Positions 7,925-11,297 of a DNA stretch of 11,297 nucleotides are shown here, one piece after another. Source of the DNA: JBFWQM01 sp050249455 (lineage in GTDB: Bacteria; Pseudomonadota; Alphaproteobacteria; MPNO01; VGEU01). Where the stretch lies: contig JBFWQM010000188.1 in NCBI GenBank assembly GCA_050249455.1, forward strand, positions 1 to 11,297, read 5' to 3'. Position numbers and translations under genes: made by a program. The stretch's first letter is position 1; each line of letters begins with the position of its first letter. Under the pieces are notes generated by a model, which saw nothing but the letters and a program-made list of their open reading frames with translations, searched no databases and was not told where the DNA came from.

Positions 7925-7953
7925 ATTGTGTGGCGTCGGGGCGCGTCGATCAA
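7925..7953 (-). promoter_or_regulatory. Candidate sigma-70-type promoter of the yej operon
   Basis: In the 85-base gap between hisN and the first binding-protein gene, the minus strand carries TTGATC (7953-7948), a 17-base spacer and CACAAT (7930-7925). Each box matches the consensus at 4 of 6 positions with ideal spacing. A start near 7918 would give a leader of about 25 bases. It was found by eye, and boxes of this quality arise by chance, so the support is modest. Read-through from hisN is the alternative. Confidence 0.35.
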
Positions 7954-7978
7954 GCGCGCCCACCCGTAGTAGCTGGTC

Positions 7979-8764
7979 CTAGCCCGACAATTCCGCAACC
8001 GCTGCGGCCAGCAGCGCCGGGTCGCCCGCCGCAACCACCCGCCCGTCGCTGGTCAGGGTCAGCGGCCGGCCCTGCCAGTCCGCCATCGCCCCGCCGGCGC
8101 CGGCGACGACCGGGGCGAGCGCGCAGTAGTCGTAGGGCTTGAGCCCGGCCTCCACCACCAGGTCGACGAACCCGGCGGCGACCAGGCCATAGGCGTAGCA
8201 GTCGCCGCCGTAGACGGTCTGCTTGCAGCGGCGCTTCACCCGCGCGAAGGCGTCGGCGTCGGCGCCGTCGAACAGGTCTGGCGAGGTGGTGCTGAGCGTC
8301 GCCCGCTCCAGCCCGCCGCAGCGCCGGGCGGCGACCACGGTTCCGTTGAGCCGCGTCGGCTCGCCGGCGATGCCGATCCAGCGCTCGCGCGTCACCGGCT
8401 GGTCGATGATGCCGAGCACCGGGATTCCGCGGCGCACCAGGGCGATCAGCGTGCCGAACAGCGGCTTGCCGGTGATGAACGCCCGGGTGCCGTCGATCGG
8501 GTCGAGCACCCAGACGTACTCCGCGTCGGCGCGGATGCGGCCATGCTCCTCGCCGATGATGCCGTGGCCGGGGAAGGCGACCTCGGTGAGGGCGCGCATC
8601 GCCGTTTCCGCCTCGCGGTCGGCGATGGTGACCGGGCTGGCGTCCGCCTTGTCGTCGACGGTGAAGGAAGTGCGGAAATAGCGCCGGATCACCGCGCCGG
8701 CGGCGTCGGCCAGGCACTCCGCATGGACGGCGAACGCGGCAAGGGAATCGGGCGGCGACGGCAT
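7979..8764 (-). CDS. hisN: HisN-type histidinol-phosphatase (inositol monophosphatase family)
   Basis: This 261-residue cytoplasmic Mg2+-dependent phosphatase most likely converts L-histidinol phosphate to histidinol, the penultimate step group of histidine synthesis. The family metal site is complete: GEE (71-73, Glu72), DPIDGT (88-93, Asp88 and Asp91) and the C-terminal Asp212 in KPYDYCALAPVV. The segments DDKADASPVTIADREAE and YGGDCYAYGLVAAGF are typical of alphaproteobacterial HisN rather than SuhB or CysQ. Assignment to histidinol phosphate rests on that resemblance, and an inositol- or other sugar-phosphate substrate cannot be excluded. The ATG at 8764 has AGGA six bases upstream; an upstream ATG at 8842 in frame would add an Arg-rich, unconserved extension. 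No other his genes are visible. It may be co-transcribed with the yej genes (85-base gap) and is divergent from the MetE-like gene. Confidence 0.87.
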   Translation of the reverse strand: MPSPPDSLAAFAVHAECLADAAGAVIRRYFRTSFTVDDKADASPVTIADREAETAMRALTEVAFPGHGIIGEEHGRIRADAEYVWVLDPIDGTRAFITGKPLFGTLIALVRRGIPVLGIIDQPVTRERWIGIAGEPTRLNGTVVAARRCGGLERATLSTTSPDLFDGADADAFARVKRRCKQTVYGGDCYAYGLVAAGFVDLVVEAGLKPYDYCALAPVVAGAGGAMADWQGRPLTLTSDGRVVAAGDPALLAAAVAELSG

Positions 8765-8805
8765 GGCGCATCCTGTCCCGAATCGCCGGGCGAGAGAAGG
8801 CCGGC

Positions 8806-8834
8806 TTGGCGGCCGGCGGGCCCGGTGCCATGAT
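8806..8834 (+). promoter_or_regulatory. Candidate promoter of the MetE-like gene
   Basis: TTGGCG (8806-8811), a 17-base spacer and CATGAT (8829-8834) lie in the 102-base divergent gap. Each box matches the sigma-70 consensus at 4 of 6 positions. The predicted start near 8841 leaves a short leader containing the strong ribosome site. I see no S-box or other methionine-related riboswitch: the leader is too short. Confidence 0.33.
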
Positions 8835-8853
8835 CGCGGCAATCAAATTATCC

Positions 8854-8861
8854 GGAGGAGG
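8854..8861 (+). promoter_or_regulatory. Strong ribosome binding site of the MetE-like gene
   Basis: GGAGGAGG ends five bases before ATG 8867. It is the strongest ribosome site in the window. It fixes this start and suggests efficient translation. Confidence 0.85.
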
Positions 8862-8866
8862 CTTCG

Positions 8867-10027
8867 ATGACGGACAGCGCCGGCCGCATCCTGACCACCC
8901 ACGTCGGCAGCCTGCCGCGGCCGCACGACGTGCTGAACATGATGAAGACGCGCCTGACCGGCGAGGGGACGCCGGTGGACGACGCGGCGTACCAGAAGCG
9001 CATCGCCCAGGCGGTCGCGGAGATCGTGAAGAAGCAGGCGGACAGCGGGCTCGACATCGTCGCCGACGGCGAGATGTCCAAGGCCGGCTTCTTCGTCTAC
9101 GCCGAGCAGCGGCTGTCCGGCCTGCAGCGCCGCCCCGACATCAAGTACGAGCTCTACATGCAGGAGCGCAACGCCTTCCCGGAGTACTACGAGGAGTACA
9201 TGAAGCGCGCCATGCTGGGCGGCAACGTCGCGCCGGTGGTGCCGCTCTACTGCGTCGGGCCGATCAGCTACGTGGGACAGGCGGAGATCAGGCGCGACCT
9301 CGCCAACCTGCGCGCCGCGGTCGATGCGGTGAAATGCGTCGATGCGTTCGTGCCGTCAACCGCGCCCAGCGGCATCGGCTGGAACAGCTACTACAAGACG
9401 GAGGAGGAGTTCTTCTACGCCGTCGGCGAGGCGATGCGCAGCGAGTACCAGGCGATCCTCGACGCCGGGTTCCTGCTGCAGGTGGACGACCCGTTCCTGT
9501 CCGACATCTTCGGCGACCCCAAGCTCGACGCGGCGGGGAAGCAGCGCAAGGCCGACATGTACGTCGGCAGCATCAACCACGCGCTGCGCGGGCTGCCGGC
9601 GGAGCGCATCCGCTTCCACACCTGCTACGGCATCAACGAGGGTCCGCGCATCTTCGAGCCGCAGCTCGGCGACGTCATCCGCCACATCTACAAGATCAAC
9701 GCCCGGGTCTACTCGTTCGAGGCCGCCAACCCGCGCCACGAGCACGACTACCACGTGTTCGAGACCCACAAGCTGCCCGACGGCAAGGTCATCATGCCCG
9801 GCGTCGTCACCCACGCCAGCAACATCGTCGAGCACCCGGAGCTGATCGCCGAATGGCTGGTCCGCTTCGCCAACCTGGTCGGGCGCGACAACGTCATCGC
9901 CGGCGCCGACTGCGGCTTCTCCTCGCAGGCCTGCTACCACACCGAGGTGCACCCGACGGTGATCTGGGCCAAGTTCGAGGCGATGGCCGAGGGCGCGCGC
10001 ATCGCCTCGAAGAAGCTGTGGGGATAG
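8867..10027 (+). CDS. Core-only cobalamin-independent methionine synthase (MetE) family protein
   Basis: This 386-residue cytoplasmic protein corresponds to the catalytic C-terminal half of MetE. Visible landmarks are THVGSLPRP (11-19), IVADGEMSKAG (64-74), and QVDDP (205-209) in the position of the MetE substrate-binding QxDEP. The zinc ligands are complete: His251 and Cys253 in FHTCYG, Glu285 in SFEAANP, and Cys349 in GADCGFSSQ. In MetE the zinc activates a thiol (homocysteine) for methyl transfer. Classical MetE is about 750 residues with an N-terminal half that is absent here. Related short proteins include archaeal core MetE and epoxyalkane:coenzyme M transferases, so neither methyl donor nor thiol acceptor can be assigned. 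It stands alone, divergent from hisN, with no adjacent met genes. It is often annotated as methionine synthase II family or 5-methyltetrahydropteroyltriglutamate-homocysteine methyltransferase. Confidence 0.9.
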   Translation: MTDSAGRILTTHVGSLPRPHDVLNMMKTRLTGEGTPVDDAAYQKRIAQAVAEIVKKQADSGLDIVADGEMSKAGFFVYAEQRLSGLQRRPDIKYELYMQERNAFPEYYEEYMKRAMLGGNVAPVVPLYCVGPISYVGQAEIRRDLANLRAAVDAVKCVDAFVPSTAPSGIGWNSYYKTEEEFFYAVGEAMRSEYQAILDAGFLLQVDDPFLSDIFGDPKLDAAGKQRKADMYVGSINHALRGLPAERIRFHTCYGINEGPRIFEPQLGDVIRHIYKINARVYSFEAANPRHEHDYHVFETHKLPDGKVIMPGVVTHASNIVEHPELIAEWLVRFANLVGRDNVIAGADCGFSSQACYHTEVHPTVIWAKFEAMAEGARIASKKLWG

Positions 10028-10053
10028 CGGCCGGGAACCTCGCGACCGCGGCG

Positions 10054-10153
10054 TTGTAGGGGCGGGTTTGAAACCCGCCCGCGACGTTCGCACCGGCACC
10101 GGCGCCGAATGGCAGAAAAGAAAAGAGGGCGGGTCTGAAACCCGCCCCTACAA
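10054..10153. repeat. Pair of inverted 27-base palindromic repeat units
   Basis: The left unit (10054-10080) and the reverse complement of the right unit (10127-10153) agree at 25 of 27 bases. Each begins TTGTAGGGGCGGGTTT and is itself a hairpin of GGGCGGG against CCCGCCC. The 46-base spacer includes an A-rich stretch near 10116-10124. The pair lies between the convergent stops of the MetE-like gene and the PAS gene and could fold as one long stem or two small hairpins. It resembles dispersed REP-type intergenic repeats of GC-rich proteobacteria. A role as bidirectional terminator or RNA-stability element is an inference. The rest of 10028-10188 shows no gene. Confidence 0.82.
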
Positions 10154-10188
10154 GGCATCGGCGGGCGATCGTCAGCCGTCGCCGGCTG

Positions 10189-10668
10189 CTACGCCGCCAG
10201 CTTGAAGCTGAAGGCGCCGAGGACGTAGTTGACCCGCTTCTGGTCGTCCGACAGCGGCAGCAGCACGCTGCGGTAGAACACGTCGGCGCCGTTGCGGTTG
10301 ATGAAGCGGCCGACGTCGGCGATCGGCTTCATCAGGTCGATGGCGACGCGGCAGAACGACAGCCCGCGCTCGGTGGCGGACGGCAGCACGTCGATCACCC
10401 GCTTGCCGGTCGGGTCGCCGCCCAGCGCGTCGATCAGCGCGCGGCCGGCGTGGACGATGCGGTCGTCGTGCTCATGCGCGCCGACCTCGATGACGAAGGT
10501 GTTGGGGTCGTCGCCGCCCAGCGGGCCGGGAAGGAATTGCGCCCGGCTGGGCAGCCGGCGCTCGCCGCGCAGGCTGTCCCAGTGCGCGAGCGCGCGACCC
10601 ACCAGCCGCCGCTCCGTCTGTGCCCGCGGCGCCGCCCTGTCTTCGGCGGACGGAGCGTCCTGCAACAT
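10189..10668 (-). CDS. Stand-alone PAS-domain protein (PAS_5-like), function unknown
   Basis: This 159-residue soluble protein has no signal peptide or membrane segment. After a charged, probably disordered leader (1-20), the segment LVGRALAHWDSLRGERRLPSR (about 22-42) matches the start of PAS_5-type domains of alphaproteobacteria. The remainder has the alternating strand/helix pattern of a PAS fold, with GRFINRNGADVFYRSVLLPLS (120-140) and VNYVLGAFSF (146-155) as late strands. No kinase, cyclase, DNA-binding or receiver domain follows, so it would act as a sensor or partner module by itself. I see no recognisable haem or flavin signature. The start ATG 10668 has GGAG nine bases upstream. It is convergent with the MetE-like gene and lies downstream of the cytochrome gene on the same strand, with a 149-base gap and a possible terminator between. 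The family call is by resemblance. Confidence 0.75.
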   Translation of the reverse strand: MLQDAPSAEDRAAPRAQTERRLVGRALAHWDSLRGERRLPSRAQFLPGPLGGDDPNTFVIEVGAHEHDDRIVHAGRALIDALGGDPTGKRVIDVLPSATERGLSFCRVAIDLMKPIADVGRFINRNGADVFYRSVLLPLSDDQKRVNYVLGAFSFKLAA

Positions 10669-10795
10669 GAACCCGGACTCCGTGCAATGAGTGCATTCGA
10701 CTCAAATTGCGCGAATCCTGGTTAACAAAGGGTTTCCGTCCGCGCCGCTCACGCATCGGTGACCGCGGCCGTGCGGGGTCAAAATTGAGGCAGGC

Positions 10796-10813
10796 GCGGC
10801 GGCGCGCCGCCGC
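10796..10813 (-). terminator. Possible terminator hairpin after the cytochrome c gene
   Basis: An 18-base perfect palindrome (GCGGCGGCGCGCCGCCGC) begins 4 bases after the cytochrome stop. On the minus strand a short run of four T follows about 11 bases later (10784-10781). The T-run is short and far from the stem, so this is only a possible intrinsic terminator. The rest of 10669-10795 is relatively AT-rich around 10690-10735 and probably holds the PAS gene promoter, but I see no convincing -35/-10 pair. Confidence 0.35.
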
Positions 10814-10817
10814 CCGT

Positions 10818-11297
10818 TCAGGGCAGCGGGACCGGGCTGTCGGCGAGCGAGCGCAGGTAGGCGATCAGGTCGGCGCGCTCCTGCACCTTCTTGTCGCCGG
10901 CATAGGCCATCTTGGTGCCGGGGACGAACGCCTTCGGGTTGGCCAGGAAGTGGTTCAGGTCCTCGAACGTCCAGTTGCCTTCCTTCTCGGACATGCCCTT
11001 GGAGTAGGAGAAGCCCTCGGTGTGCGCCTTGTCGGCGCCCACGATGCCCCACAGCGGCGGACCGACCTTCGCCTTGCCACCCTTGGTGAAGTCGTGGCAG
11101 ACCGCGCACTTCTTGGCCACCTTCTCGCCGTTCTCGGCGCTGGCGGCGGCGAGCAGCGGCGTCACCGGCTCGATCGGCGCCTCTTCCTTCTTCGCCGGGC
11201 CGGCCGGCTTCGCGCCGCCGGCGCCTTCGGCGACCGCGGCGGTATGCTGCTTCGGATGCACCAGGCCGTTCCCGACGGTGCTGATCACCATCGCGGC
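10818..11297 (-). CDS. CycM-type membrane-anchored cytochrome c (5' end outside window)
   Basis: Visible are 159 residues of a class I c-type cytochrome, cut by the right edge. The open frame continues past the first internal Met. The segment AAMVISTVGNGLVHP looks like the end of an N-terminal membrane anchor, so the Met at 11291 is probably internal and the true start lies beyond 11297. A Pro/Ala/Lys-rich linker follows. Counting from that Met, haem attachment is CAVCH (62-66), the axial Met128 is in GTKMAYAG, and the end is LIAYLRSL...PVPLP. This layout matches alphaproteobacterial CycM/cytochrome c552, which carries electrons from the bc1 complex to the aa3 oxidase on the periplasmic face. 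The assignment to that role is from family resemblance. It may be transcribed towards the PAS gene, with a possible terminator between. Confidence 0.88.
   Translation of the reverse strand, partial: AAMVISTVGNGLVHPKQHTAAVAEGAGGAKPAGPAKKEEAPIEPVTPLLAAASAENGEKVAKKCAVCHDFTKGGKAKVGPPLWGIVGADKAHTEGFSYSKGMSEKEGNWTFEDLNHFLANPKAFVPGTKMAYAGDKKVQERADLIAYLRSLADSPVPLP

Noticed and set aside
6007..8142. 711-codon plus-strand open frame opposite binding protein 2 and the hisN end
   Set aside because: Same compositional artefact: the minus strand encodes a recognisable binding protein with a signal peptide, while the plus-strand product is low-complexity Arg/Val/Ala/Asp.
324..10027. A novel multi-gene system linking hisN, the transporter and the MetE-like gene
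   Set aside because: hisN and the MetE-like gene are divergent and belong to different pathways. Each family is common, and nothing in the sequence ties them together beyond proximity.
10054..10153. Possible CRISPR fragment or attachment site
   Set aside because: Only two units, in inverted not direct orientation, with internal palindromes and no cas or integrase gene; a REP-type repeat explains it better.
10669..10817. Possible promoter or alternative-sigma site for the PAS gene
   Set aside because: The AT-rich part has TTGTTA and GGAAAC-like strings on the minus strand, but no partner box at proper spacing matched either sigma-70 or the alphaproteobacterial EcfG consensus well enough to call.

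Overview
The window is a GC-rich (about 70%) stretch of bacterial chromosome, almost certainly from an alphaproteobacterium and probably near Rhodospirillales. That placement is an inference. It rests on the gene content (a CycM-type membrane-anchored cytochrome c, an alphaproteobacterial PAS_5-type protein, an inositol-monophosphatase-type HisN) and on the style of the GC-rich palindromic intergenic repeats. No rRNA or other firm taxonomic marker is present.

Layout, left to right. Bases 2-115 (+) hold the last 37 codons of an unrecognised gene. Bases 116-323 hold a complex inverted repeat between convergent genes. Bases 324-7893 (-) are one tightly packed ABC-importer operon, transcribed right to left: YejA-like binding protein 2, YejA-like binding protein 1, YejB and YejE permeases, YejF double ATPase. 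Bases 7979-8764 (-) encode a HisN-type histidinol-phosphatase/inositol-monophosphatase-family enzyme just upstream of that operon. A divergent gene at 8867-10027 (+) encodes a short, core-only MetE-like enzyme with an intact zinc site. A second inverted repeat (10054-10153) separates it from a convergent PAS-domain protein (10189-10668, -). The window ends in the 5'-truncated cytochrome c gene (10818-11297, -).

The yej genes form a complete importer. Two paralogous periplasmic binding proteins capture oligopeptide-like ligands, YejB/YejE form the channel, and YejF supplies both nucleotide-binding domains. From binding protein 1 onward the reading frames overlap by 1, 8 and 4 bases, so translation is likely coupled. 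In enterobacteria YejABEF imports peptides and the peptide-nucleotide antibiotic microcin C. The substrate here cannot be read from sequence.

I found no new defence, mobile or biosynthetic system. The most unusual observation is that a palindromic repeat lies inside the 5' end of the second binding-protein gene. It is read in frame just before the signal peptide, so the natural start of that protein is unclear. Other points worth a look are the two binding proteins for one permease and the orphan MetE-core protein of uncertain substrate.
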